In this document: piece after piece, positions 55,901 through 64,000 of the stretch | Numbering within the stretch: position 1 is the stretch's first letter | How the letters are laid out: each line of letters starts with the position of its first letter | DNA from: Tetracentron sinense | Taxonomy: Eukaryota; Streptophyta; Magnoliopsida; Trochodendrales; Trochodendraceae | Reading direction: 5' to 3' | Length of the DNA: 64,000 bases | Assembly (NCBI GenBank): GCA_015143295.1 | Contig: CM026570.1 | Span: forward strand, 20,095,250-20,159,249 | The notes under the pieces: model-generated | The model's input: the letters and a program-made list of their open reading frames with translations, nothing else | The model's database searches: none | What the model was told of the DNA's origin: nothing | Program-made: the position numbers and the translations under genes

Positions 55901-58791
55901 TGATGTACACTGACAAACATGAGAAATTCCTATATTGGGCATTTTGCTCCATTTTACAGATATCTCGGAGATAAAAATTTCACTGGATTAGATGGTCCTA
56001 ATATCTGATCAACTAGATTTTTCTGTTGACCTGAAAGTTTCAGCTGGTGGTCCAGATAAAATGTCTCTAAATGAGATGGTTAGTATCATTTGAAAGGTTC
56101 AATGATTTACCTAATATTCAAAGTGGAAGCCTATTGAAAGGTGGGAATTGACTCTTCTCATTGTGGCTGCTTCACTGTGCCCTGTGTAGAGTTTTCTGTG
56201 TTTCTGAGTTCTCTGGTTTTGCTTTTACTTAATTTATATTATTTTTGAAAACAATATAGTTGATATTTTTGGATGACATTTGGTTCGAAGAATGGACAAA
56301 AAAAATAAATAATACTGTTCTCTTAATTGATAAAAGTTTGAAGTGCATGTGCTTTACAATGGGATTCTAGATTGATTGGTCAACTTCTGCTGTATGCAGG
56401 TCGCCATCTGCCTTGCGACTAAGATCAAAGTCCAAGTCAAGATCACCCGTTAAGTATCGGCACAGCCGAAGGTCTCAGTCTTTTTCGCCTCCGATCCGTC
56501 ACACAAGAGACCGGAGATCCAGATCACCATTAAGATATCGCCACCACACAAACTATGGCCGTGATCGGCGATCTTATAAAGACATTAGGGATAGCAATGA
56601 CAGAGCGGAAAAGCGTGATAGAGAGAGATCACGTGACCGTTATTCTTCTTTTTCGAGGAGAAACAGGAGTAGGAGTGTGAGTCCTCGAGCAAGAAAATCA
56701 TCTCGAGCCGGGTCGGCCTCACCGAAACGTCGTAGAGAAAGTGTAAGCCCTAGAACAAGGAAATCATCTCGGGCAAATTCAAGGTCACCACGGCATCACA
56801 GAGGAAGTATGTCATCCCCAAGAAGTACCCACCAGAACACCTTAAACCACAGAGGATGCTCCAGATCGGATTCTGCAGAAGGTAGGCCTCATTCAGATGA
56901 TAGAAAAGATAGAAGCAGATCTGAAAAGGCGAAGCTTGACGGCAGAAAGCCTGACAAAAATGACAATTCCTTTGAAGAACCCAATTTCTCTGCAAAGGAT
57001 TCAAGGAACATGAGGGAAGATTGGACCTTGGATTCTTCTGCAACAACTCACAAAAAGAGCTCTTTGTTATTAGATGGAAACTTAGAAGATGGAAGAGATG
57101 GGGGTCAACATAAAAAGTCTAGACTAGATCACAGAGATTCTTTGAAAGCTGAGGCTGCCGTCAAGGGTCAATATCATGATGAGAACAACTCGATAAGTGA
57201 GGATAAACAGTCTCTGAGATCTCCAGTGTTGATGTCTCATAAGAGAAGTTTAGCATCTGTGGATGAAAGAACCCACTCTAGTATTAAAGATTTAAGCAAA
57301 TATGAGAAGTCTTCAGAGCATAAAAAATATGAGAAAACCATTAGTTCCAGAAGGGAACGAGATACTTTTGAAAAGGATCGAACCCGTACTGGTACTGAGG
57401 ATTTAAGCAGGCATGGAAAGTTGATTTCAGACCAGCGAAGACATGAGAAAGTAGATTCAGTCAGAAGGGAAAAGGATTTTGATGATTCCACATACTCAAG
57501 GGAAGGTAGGAGAGTTACGGAATATTCAGATTCAAAATATCACAAGAGTAGTTCAAAGCATCCAGGGGATAGTCTCTTCAGGGGTACAAAAGATCGACAC
57601 AGATCAGAGAGGTCAAAATTAGAGGGCATGAAAACTGAGAAAACTGCTAATTTCAAGAAGGAAGTTATATCTGCTGATTATGATTTATCCGATAGAAGCG
57701 AAGATAGGATCATAGGTTCACCAAAGTTGAGAACTCTTAAGAGAGCATCCTCAATTGAAGATTTAACTTATTCTGATCCAGAAAATCTTTTAAAGAATGA
57801 AAAGCTGATACTGAATAACAGGAAACTGGAAATAACTGATCCCATTACCAAGAAAGAAGGTTATATTGATGAAGTTTTGGAGGGAGTGGGAGAAGATGGG
57901 AGTGTTGCTTGCAGTTCTAAGTTGATGACTCATGTTGGAAGTCCGAGGGATGATGGGACCTCATTGAGTACAAGAGAGCTAAACATACATGAGCAGGTAA
58001 ACTTGGAAAAGAGAAAACTTGACGAATCCGGTTTCATTGGCAATCGCAGTGGTCATGAGTCAACAAACTTGGACAGTGATGGGTGGCTTGACTCCATGGG
58101 ATTGATAGAAGAGGGGCTGATTTTACATTCTGTGAAGCAGGGGACTCAGAAGAGGTCATTGTCACTGGATGACAAACCCTCTACTGATGCAAATAATATG
58201 AGCAGAGATGAGAAATCAATCATGGGGTATAGTGAATTTGACAAGATCAAGGATGAAGAGTATTTGGAATGTGATGCCCTACCTCGTAAAATTTCATCTG
58301 GAACCAACAAACAGGATTACAAGTTAGAAGCATCAATTGAAGATGTGAACAATGTATACTCGCCAGATTATGCATACTCTTTTAATGCGGAGAAACTGGG
58401 CAGACATGAACTGTTAGATATGGACTATAAAGAGCTTGAAGGATCTGATTATGTTATCACAAATCAAGAGACTGCATATTTTTTAGAGATGACTAAGAGG
58501 AGTTCAACACAGGACTCTTTGTGGTCTAGGGGAGTGGAAGATCTAGATGGACGTGAAAAGTCAACCCAGGAGGATAAAAATATTGAGAAAACTGGTTTGA
58601 GCAAGGACCAAGATTACACCAGTGATGATTTAGAAGACATGATAGAAGATATGAGGTCTGCAGATCCCCCAATGTTGAAGGCTCACAAGAGAAATTCAAT
58701 GTCACCTGAGGTGGATAGTAGTAGGGTTCCTGGGAATACAGAAGATCTAAACCGACATAAGAAGCCTAAACTGGACCATGGAGTTCTATGA
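38069..58791 (+). CDS. IRR: filamin/CCCH/RRM/RS-domain RNA-binding protein (IRR-like), three coding exons
   Basis: Joined exons 38069-39029, 55183-55702 and 56400-58791 give 3873 bases, 1290 residues. Domains in order: basic helix 1-45; filamin-type Ig repeat about 72-172; muscleblind-like CCCH finger (C242-x7-C250-x4-C255-x3-H259); Ala/Gln-rich 283-315; RRM about 333-404 (RNP2 LQISNL, RNP1 KHFAYIEY); Met/Gln-rich helix 420-475; RS region about 495-650; long charged tail to 1290. Order and wording fit the plant family that includes Arabidopsis At3g23900, IRR, a nuclear RNA-binding protein reported to control splicing of an immune kinase transcript. I rely on memory for that assignment. All junctions obey GT-AG and keep frame (phases 1 and 2). 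The ATG at 38069 directly follows an acceptor and opens the conserved start MADRSS.VARP.WMKQAEEAK. The first coding intron is 16,153 bp and full of transposons. The C-terminus may use another exon (58812-58918). Confidence 0.9.
39030..40424. other. 5' part of the giant intron, mostly unassigned
   Basis: No gene is seen. Near 39520-39560 a fragment (TTAGCACTGTCCC, then GAAATGACTT) is related to the MITE at 40623. At 40190-40290 GGTACCG- and GGTATCGGTGTG-like words recur in a purine-rich setting. Confidence 0.45.
40425..40583. mobile_element. foldback MITE, 159 bp
   Basis: GAGGAGTGCTAGCCCT at the left pairs with AGGGCTAGCATTCCTC at the right. The arms extend about 60 bp inward (ACTCTCACCCTC...CCAACCA...TGTCCAT against ATGGACA...TGGTTGG...GAGGGTGAGAGT). 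It is nearly all stem with a 35-bp loop. No target duplication is clear in the flanking AT and CT repeats. Confidence 0.75.
40623..40782. mobile_element. foldback MITE, about 160 bp
   Basis: The left arm GAAAGCTAACCTCCCC, GCCAATTAGTACTGTCCCC, ATGACTTATTTTCCC pairs with the right arm GGGAAAATAAGTCAT, ATGCTAATTGGC, GGGGGCAGTTAGCTTC. Arms are about 70 bp with a short loop. It lies 40 bp from the previous MITE. Confidence 0.75.
40783..40942. repeat. two compound (CT)n(AT)n microsatellites
   Basis: A CT run of about 12 units followed by AT units ends near 40823; a second compound tract of the same design runs about 40894-40942. Between them is a 70-bp segment with no clear feature. Confidence 0.85.
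40943..41909. other. intron sequence, nothing recognised
   Basis: AT-rich with a T run near 41060. No repeat ends or coding traces are seen. Confidence 0.4.
41910..43264 (+). mobile_element. gypsy LTR fragment with a PBS-like site, fossil
   Basis: It starts TGTGTAGACACACAATTTTG and has a promoter-like block (GTCCCACATCGCTTAGAAAAG, then CCTTTATAAAGG near 42150). It ends before TGGCGACTC...GAGTCGGGG (43243-43264), which resembles the primer binding site of the large gypsy element. Inside are a duplicated 61-bp block (42309-42431) and four 81-bp repeats. No internal coding region follows, so only the LTR and leader remain. Family by likeness to Tat-type leaders; age unknown. Confidence 0.55.
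42735..43040. repeat. 81-bp tandem repeat, about 4 copies, in the gypsy LTR fragment
   Basis: A block with ATTGGTCG(A)GG, GGTGCATTCCAATCTCGAAA and AATAAAAAAGGGCAATAA recurs near 42757, 42837, 42919 and 43000. Spacing is 80-82 bp. The copies diverge increasingly to the right. Confidence 0.8.
43036..43377. repeat. long inverted repeat (about 115-bp arms) around a PBS-like site
   Basis: 43036-43149 and 43262-43377 are inverted copies: GAGTAATTAATTTTG pairs with AAAATTAATTACTC, and GGGTGCTTCACACCTT pairs with AAGGTGTGAAGCACTCC. The 110-bp loop holds the PBS-like sequence. Confidence 0.8.
43430..45740 (+). mobile_element. L1-type LINE, truncated, reverse transcriptase to 3' end
   Basis: Plus-strand patches follow the plant L1 reverse transcriptase: (R)PISLVGSVYKVL-like at about 43455, then ISLMGSVYKILVEVLSGRL at about 43590, L.KAYDHVN-like near 43795, FVDDTLI near 44050, then the late domain with WNPKEVRRP.G.G and, near 45150-45300, the zinc-binding C-terminal WSLVLDKI...H.P. 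The opening block occurs twice (43455 and 43590), an internal duplication or two merged copies. The 5' half with the endonuclease is missing. There are many stops and frameshifts throughout, so it is long dead. Confidence 0.82.
45741..47089. other. AT-rich intron DNA with local repeats
   Basis: 46225-46350 holds two copies of a TTTTCA(A/C)A...AAGTGTTAGAAAATC(A/G)(T/C)CGATCTCTAAAAAA block 80-90 bp apart. 46650-46870 is dense in GTATCGAT/ATCGATAC-type palindromic words. No gene is seen. Confidence 0.5.
47090..47640 (+). mobile_element. L1-type LINE, endonuclease end and linker fragment
   Basis: Patches match the C-terminal part of the L1 endonuclease: F.AFLSRNGLLDCPLLGTRFTWSN, then LD.FLV..RWEEHYPDA, SDHVGYF, and the following LKLWNKEVFG linker. 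This is the 5' part of a LINE. It lies 3' of the other LINE fragment, so it is a separate insertion. It is broken. Confidence 0.8.
47640..48283. mobile_element. relative of the small element at 35710-36473
   Basis: It shares CCCATATTTTGGC/CCCATGTTCTGCC, TACTTCCCG(A/T)AT(T/G)GATCATT(A/G)CCG and CCCATACCTGTACTTG at the right end. The left part has GTATTAAA(T/C)-type words and inverted AAACGGCGA/TCGCCGTTT. Ends are approximate; no coding is seen. Confidence 0.5.
48284..48827. other. intron DNA flanking the copia element
   Basis: Near 48715-48830 a GGCGACGACTTCACCT/GGGGGTTTCAACGGCGACG word recurs two or three times, and it resumes as GGGGCTTCAACGAC at 53757 after the copia element. The original site was therefore one short GC-richer repeat. 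Function unknown. Confidence 0.5.
48872..51230. mobile_element. solo gypsy-type LTR inserted in the copia 5' LTR
   Basis: It starts TGTCGCGCCCCAAAATCC and ends GGGTCTCTACA, with a perfect 5-bp target duplication TCCTA at 48867-48871 and 51231-51235. No internal sequence is present, so this is the product of LTR-LTR recombination. The start word is common in plant Ty3/gypsy LTRs. It carries a 30-bp tandem repeat near 49627-49740. Confidence 0.85.
49627..49740. repeat. 30-bp tandem repeat, 4 copies, in the solo LTR
   Basis: ACACATTATCCGGTGTATAC followed by GGCTTGTCT repeats four times with few changes. Confidence 0.9.
53433..53753 (+). repeat. 3' LTR of the copia element
   Basis: 321 bp, from TGATAGAAGTG to CCCTAACA, preceded by the purine-rich AAGTGGGAGA and followed by the TGTGG target copy. 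Confidence 0.88.
53759..55182. other. 3' part of the giant intron
   Basis: The first part continues the GC-richer site repeat; the rest is AT-rich. From about 54900 the composition looks like original intron, with a pyrimidine tract and acceptor CTTTATTATCAG ending at 55182. Confidence 0.55.
55183..55702 (+). CDS. IRR: coding exon 2: RRM and Met/Gln-rich helix
   Basis: It completes codon 321 and runs into codon 494. It begins GSLEKTGNADALKRTLQISN, with the RRM in the expected order and RNP1 KHFAYIEY, and a glycine turn VGGRPLNVEMAK at its end. It is followed by QQAVAMQQMQFQQAIHM-type helix and an AAEISKKLKADG segment. Donor AAAGTCCAG|GTATTT at 55703. Confidence 0.95.
56400..58791 (+). CDS. 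IRR: coding exon 3: RS domain and charged tail
   Basis: It is entered after CTGTATGCAG and encodes residues 494-1290. It starts RSPSALRLRSKSKSRSPVKY with dense RS/SP dipeptides, including a near repeat SVSPRARKSSRA / SVSPRTRKSSRA. The remaining 640 residues are acidic/basic, likely disordered, with four spaced KRS-type motifs and recurrent (E)DLS-x-(H/Y)-x-K words. The stop TGA is at 58789-58791. No frame breaks are seen over 2.39 kb, a sign of selection. Confidence 0.93.
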
Positions 58792-58811
58792 TTCATAAAT
58801 TTCTTCTGCAG

Positions 58812-58918
58812 GATTTGATGAAGAATTCCACATCTACAACAAAATCTGTAGTCGGCATGGAGGACCTCATGGGGATTCTTCTAGAAACATTTCACCAAAT
58901 TTTAGCTCTGAGAAATGA
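58812..58918 (+). CDS. IRR: candidate alternative last coding exon
   Basis: A strong acceptor TTTCTTCTGCAG ends at 58811. Entered in phase 1, the next bases read (x)FDEEFHIYNKICSRHGG and on to SPNFSSEK, then TGA at 58916-58918. Two phase-1 donors in exon 3, GTAGTA at 58718 and GTAGGG at 58721, would give introns of 94 or 91 bp, a normal plant size. Splicing there would replace the last 25 or so residues by about 34. The reading looks protein-like, but nothing in the sequence proves its use. Confidence 0.4.
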
Positions 58919-61900
58919 GCTTGTGTTTCTAGAACAAGGGCCGTTCAGTTTTTCTTTTGGTGATCAGGATTTTCTGCAGCTTTTCGACTCTATAAACGTA
59001 CACTTGTGTTTATCTTTTGCAGGTCCTTGGATAAGTGATTGGAAACAAAGAGCAAGTGTTGATTTGGTCAAAGTATTTCAAGTACATTGCTTCGTCTCCA
59101 GGACTCATCCTGCAATGGTTGTAACAAATTTGCTTAATGCTTGATGTGTATCCGTGACTAGTAGGTAGTGAATTTCCCAATCAAAGTGCTTATCTCTCAT
59201 GGACAATATTCACTCTGCTGGTTCTTTTGTTTCTTTTAGATTTTATCTTAAAGATGTCAGAATGCTTTATTTAGCCTTAATATCCTTGATCTAATGGAGG
59301 ATTAGGTATTTACATCTTGAACAAATGCAGGACTGTCTTGTGTTAATAAGTTGCTGCATGAATGATTTGTGGTGGAGAAGAAAAGGATAGTTGATATCTG
59401 AGTAGGTGAATCTGCACTGTAGGTTTGTTTTCCAGAATGCATCCCAAGGTGTCAGTTCGTATTTTAAGACTTTCTTGGTAGTTTTTTTTTTGTTTCTTAT
59501 GTGTTTGATGAAGAAGATTCTGCCCCCTGTGATAAGCGATTCTCTGAGGTCTCTAATTATAGGCTCCATTTTATTGCCTTTAATGGTGTGGTGGCCTACT
59601 ATAACCAAAACATGTGCAGGTGTTACATGGTGGGTTTCTGTTGGAGCTTTCTCAGAGCAAGTTGGCAGGGTTATCTTCTCTGTTTGTAAATTGAGGTATG
59701 CAGTTATAGATTTTGGTGGTTCTATGATGGGAATCTGTATGCAGCAATGTTAAGCTCTCTAATCGAAAGTGTCAGCTGAGCATTATTTGAGATGAAAACA
59801 TTTCTTTAGTTTAGTATAAGCTTATTCCATGACTTTTTTTGCACATACTCAATACTTCTATTATATTTTCTAAAACCTGATACCCTACCCCCTCTCCCAT
59901 TTTTTGCTTTATTTTGTTTTTCTTTTATTTCTTTTTTTCCTTTTTAAGGTCGAGTGAAACCAGATGTTGCTGGGTTGAACTTAACATCACAGTCGCACCT
60001 CGTTGGCTATGAGCAGATTGGCTGAATTCTTGTAAATCTGTGGTGAATTGTGTCTATGATGCTTTTAGCAGGTAATTTTCTGTGAAATTGTTGGTATGCT
60101 TTTGGTTAGATATGTAGATTGTCTTTATATGATATTGAGTCAAGGCTGCAGATATTTTTAACCATGTAGAAATGTAGGCTCACTTTTGATCTCAGTAAAC
60201 TCTGGGTGGATCACCTGAAAACCTTGTTCTCGTACTGTGATTGTTAAAACACTTCCCTAATTTCAAACGAAAACCAATATGGTAATTAGAAGGGCTAACA
60301 TGGCACCATTTTTTAGCAACAAACTTGGGATGGAGCTACTCCAATCTGTTTTTTCCCCTTCCTTTTGGGTTGTAGATTTGATTCTTAATCATTATTTTTG
60401 GGACATATAGCATTATTACGCTATTAAATTCTGATAGAAGAAAGATGGGAGACCTTTTAGTTTTAGCCCAATAGCGAAAGTTTTGGCTAATATGGGTGGT
60501 AGTATATTTTTACATTAGCGTAGTGCTTAATGTGATGTATCTAAAATCCGTCATTCCTTTTTCTTTTTTTTTTTCCCTTTTTTTTTCTTTGGTTAAGGTG
60601 AGCTATGGATGAGGTGGATTGAGAGCTGAAGTCCTTGGTTTCGACCCAGGTCTCAACGCATTTGGCTGCAAGTGGATGTGCCAAAACCTTGTGTTTTCAA
60701 TCTTGGTTTTACTGTTTAGAATGCTGTAAATGAAAGAAACAGGTAGTGTGAGCTTTGGTTATTTTTCAGTGGCATTCAATTCTTTTCTTATTTTTTTTTT
60801 GGGACCAAACTCCATTTCCTGTACTTGTTCTGGGCCATTAAATTCAAAATCAACAGGCATTACGCTAGACAAATTCAGCTGGAGGATTTTGTTTAGTTTA
60901 GTTTGGACTGATTTTAAGTTAGTGCTGATTGATCTCCCAAAAGTGCTATTAGTGTTTCAATGTTTCCTTGAGACTATTCGAGCAAGTATGCCGTGGGCTA
61001 TTCAGAACCATTTTTAGTCCATCCTGGTGGAGACTGGAGAGTGACTGTAAATGCGTGGTCGATACTCTCAATTCTCCTCCCTTGGACAGTCCCTGGGAGG
61101 CAAATAGGGTTTAGGTGATTATATTATCTCTTCTGTGAACCATATAGCTCGTTTTCGGTTTCAAGTATTTTCTCACATTTGTGAAGTCTGATAGCTCAAG
61201 TCGATTTATGCTCATGTGCAGGCTCACTAATTAGCACCAATCAGCTCAAAGATCAATTAAGGAAAGCATGCACCCTGGCCCTCCTAATATGAGGACAGGG
61301 TTGAGCCATGGATCCTGCTTTATTAGGTGCCAAAGATTAGTTTTAGGTTTGAACTAGGATGCATTTCATGATTACTTATAAAGTGAGGTTTCCAGGCATT
61401 ATATTGTGAAAATGTAAGTTTCATGAGATTAGAGGGATCTATAGTAGTAAATATGAAAATCATATATGTAGATCAACTTTAATAATCACAAGAACAATTC
61501 TACCTTTGTCAGAGTAGGCTTTGGGGAAAAACTTGCAGAATCTCATATCTTTTTTGGGGGAAAAACTTGGCTTTGGCCACCTGAAAGCATAAAGGTTTAG
61601 ACTTGCGATCTTCTTCAGTTGGTGCTGGCAATGAGACTGCCAACACCCACCCAAAAGGCGTCACATAATCCCTTGCACGCTAATTGAGGTATGGATTTGT
61701 GTGTAGACTTGGTTAGCATGTACAAAAGTTATGCGGTGCCTTCTGAGTGGTGCTGATAGTCTCCTCGCCAGCACTAGCCAGAGAAGATCTCAAGTCAAAG
61801 ATTTATAATATTTAAATCAGAAATGCCAGTCCCAATCGTAGTTTTCGGATTGTCGGATTGTGGTGGAGTGTCAATCCATCTTCTTGTTATCTGATGGTGG

Positions 61901-61988
61901 TGGCAACAAGTGTCAAACCACCTCCCTGCTATCTCGAGATAACATCTCGAGAAGGGATAAAAGCCATAATGTGGATGTAGCACCCGCT
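58919..61988. other. 3' untranslated and downstream region of the gene
   Basis: 58919-60100 looks like transcribed flank: a GCAG acceptor near 59031 and TTTTTAAG|GTCGAG near 59948 suggest 3'-untranslated introns. No clear poly(A) signal was chosen. From 60200 on no gene is seen; T runs occur near 60560 and 60790. Confidence 0.4.
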
Positions 61989-62130
61989 CTATGTTTGGTT
62001 GTCAAGAAAATAGGTGAAAGCATGGAAAGAAAAGAAAATTTTGGATTTTTAATACAAATTTTAGTTATGTTTTGTCCAATTTTCTTTTCTTTTTCATGTT
62101 TTTACTTATATTTTCGGCAACCAAACATAG
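61989..62130. mobile_element. MITE, 142 bp
   Basis: It starts CTATGTTTGGTTGTCAAGAA and ends TTCGGCAACCAAACATAG. The terminal inverted repeats are about 22 bp with few mismatches, around an A/T-rich core. The target duplication is unclear, so the superfamily (hAT or PIF/Harbinger) is open. Confidence 0.7.
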
Positions 62131-64000
62131 GTTCAAGGAAAAATTTGATTCTTGCGACTGATCCTAGCACTCTATTTAAATTGGTTCACAACTAGTTTCT
62201 AAAACTTCTTAGCTAGGAGGCTCAGGTTTACAACCTCTATGGACTATGATCCAAAAACTCAGACCACCATCTCATTTTGTACTAAAAATATGTTTTCAAC
62301 CGACCCATAATATTTTCCTTTCTTTTCGGGGTGGAACCTCACCAAAACGAGATAGGATCACACCAATTGCAATTGCATATGTGACAGATGGTGATTGGAC
62401 CAGGGAAAAAGAGCGAAAATTTTGAATTATGAATATTTTTTTATCTTCCAATCACCTCAGATGGTGATTATTTTTCTTATCTACATTAGACATTGCCTAA
62501 TTTGGAATTGCAGAATGGGGACGACTAATTATGCCGTGATTAGGCTTAAAAAAAAAGCATATACTTTTCTATTTTTTATTAATTGAAACTTCACTTTGAA
62601 GTGATTTGATAAAGTTAAAAGTTAAAAGTACCCGACAGCAGCTTTTTTTTGACGTGAAACTCAATTGAAGGTGCTTTAACATGTCTTTGGCTTTGAGTAA
62701 ATCAAATTCCGGTTCTGCCGAAACCAGGGGCTAGGGTAGTGATTAGGCGCACCACGCATTAGACTCTGTAGTTTAATGCCATGATCATGTGTTCCTTTTG
62801 ATACTCCTTTAATTGTGGTTAAACTTAAGAAAATTAAAAAATATTTTAGATTTTGCTAGCCCAGTCGCAAATCTTCCAAAGAGGCATACAAATGTCAAAC
62901 AATCTTTGATTTTTACTTTTTAAACCATCAAAATGATAAAACATTTCCAAGTGTTAACCCATCTTGCGTCTAAGAAAAAATTTGGAGTAAATGCAATTGG
63001 GGCTACCACTCCTCTAATATTTTTAGTTTGTTGTTTTAAAAAAAATAAGTTAGATTACTTAATCCTAAGATTTAGTGAATTTAAACAAACAATTGATGTG
63101 TGGTTAAAAAAGGAGCATTGACTAATGAGGACTGCACATAGTCTAATGTGGCGGTAAGTTAAGTATTTCCCCTTTTTTTAAGTTTCGTAGACATTATTAC
63201 ACGAGATATCACATGTATCTAATGAAATAGATTTCCCTTTTTTTTAAAATTACCACACACGTGCATTTCTAGAAGCTAGTGAGTGGAGTCTTTTAGAAAT
63301 ACGCTTGGATAAGGACATTTTTAATAGCTTGTTTGATAATATAGACAAATAAATATTTATTTGAGTAGCATTTACTTTATTTTTATTTTTAAAAAATGAG
63401 ACAACTAATAAAAAGTCGAAAATCAAATGGGCCCCATATATTTAGATCAACATTGATAATGACAAGAACAATTTTACCTTGGGTGGGAGTAGGCTTGACC
63501 ATAACTTTTGTTAAAATAAGTTTGGAATATTATCAATATTGTGCCTCATCACCCTCCTTCCCCATTTCCCCGCACCTAAGATTTATGCTATTTGTATTCA
63601 TGTCTCTCCCATATATACGCAGATCTAACTTTTGAGGACTCCTTTAGCATCTTATTTTTGCACGATTTTATCTTCCACTAGATTTTTTGGATGGATATTC
63701 TAGTTATATCTTTGACCTACCGGTTTAGTAAATCCTATTACCCATTGTATTTGTTCCGTGCAAAAGGATTAAAATATGGTTTTCGGTAGATGTATTATTC
63801 CCAATTAAAATCTATCCGTATCGGTTTTGAATGTTACAATTTTTTTTTTCTTTAAAAAAAAAATTAAATTAAATTTTACAAAAATCAAATGAATTATAGG
63901 AACTATATTTACTAAATTTATGGCCATGAGAAACAATTTAAAGACAAAGTAGTAAATACAAATACAATTATACAACGAATTAAAATATAAATAAGTAATA
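62131..64000. other. AT-rich intergenic DNA to the window end
   Basis: No gene is seen. 63443-63490 repeats a block from 61470-61515 (AGATCAAC, TGATAATGACAAGAACAATT, ACCTT) in direct orientation, so a small dispersed repeat is present. Confidence 0.4.

Noticed and set aside
58788-59144. 118-codon frame after the stop
   Set aside because: It is the wrong frame for the candidate last exon, with no protein-like pattern of its own; treated as 3' flank.
60590-60700. Possible tRNA-derived SINE (GGTTTCGACCC)
   Set aside because: Only a single box-B-like word; no ends or tail seen.
1-64000. A novel multi-gene defence or metabolic system
   Set aside because: Only one intact host gene is visible; the other coding traces belong to known transposable element families.

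Overview
This is nuclear DNA of a flowering plant. The evidence is a recognisable plant RNA-binding protein gene with GT-AG introns, surrounded by AT-rich DNA packed with plant-type transposable elements: Ty3/gypsy of the Tat group, Ty1/copia, a Mutator-like element, L1-type LINEs, Helitrons and foldback MITEs. The species cannot be told from the sequence.

Layout. 1-1.85 kb: 3' part of a decayed Ty1/copia element. 2.1-2.6 kb: a small tandem repeat and a decayed plastid-type trnfM. 3.8-27.3 kb: one Mutator-like element (MULE) with long terminal inverted repeats and a perfect 9-bp target duplication. Its broken transposase lies on the minus strand at 23.5-26.1 kb. An 18.3-kb Ty3/gypsy Tat-type element (4.15-22.46 kb, minus strand, 2.9-kb LTRs) is inserted inside it. 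27.65-29.88 kb: a 1.12-kb direct tandem duplication ending at a short open frame. 30-35 kb: intergenic DNA with one well-bounded 0.8-kb Helitron, a second Helitron-like 3' end that abuts a copia fossil, and a foldback MITE.

35.2-59 kb (+ strand): the one clear host gene, apparently the counterpart of Arabidopsis IRR. It has a probable non-coding first exon at about 35.2 kb and three coding exons at 38069-39029, 55183-55702 and 56400-58791. The 1290-residue product carries a filamin-type Ig repeat, a muscleblind-like CCCH finger, one RRM and an RS/charged C-terminal half. A possible alternative last exon follows the stop. Coding intron 1 is 16.15 kb and is inflated by MITEs, a gypsy LTR fragment, two LINE fragments and a copia element whose 5' LTR holds a solo gypsy LTR. 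59-64 kb: 3' flank with a short MITE.

I found no operon-like cassette, CRISPR array or defence island. The notable points are the nested insertion history with readable target duplications, the palindromic motif families in the gypsy LTR, the repeat-filled introns of the splicing-factor-like gene, and the unresolved 3' end of its coding region.
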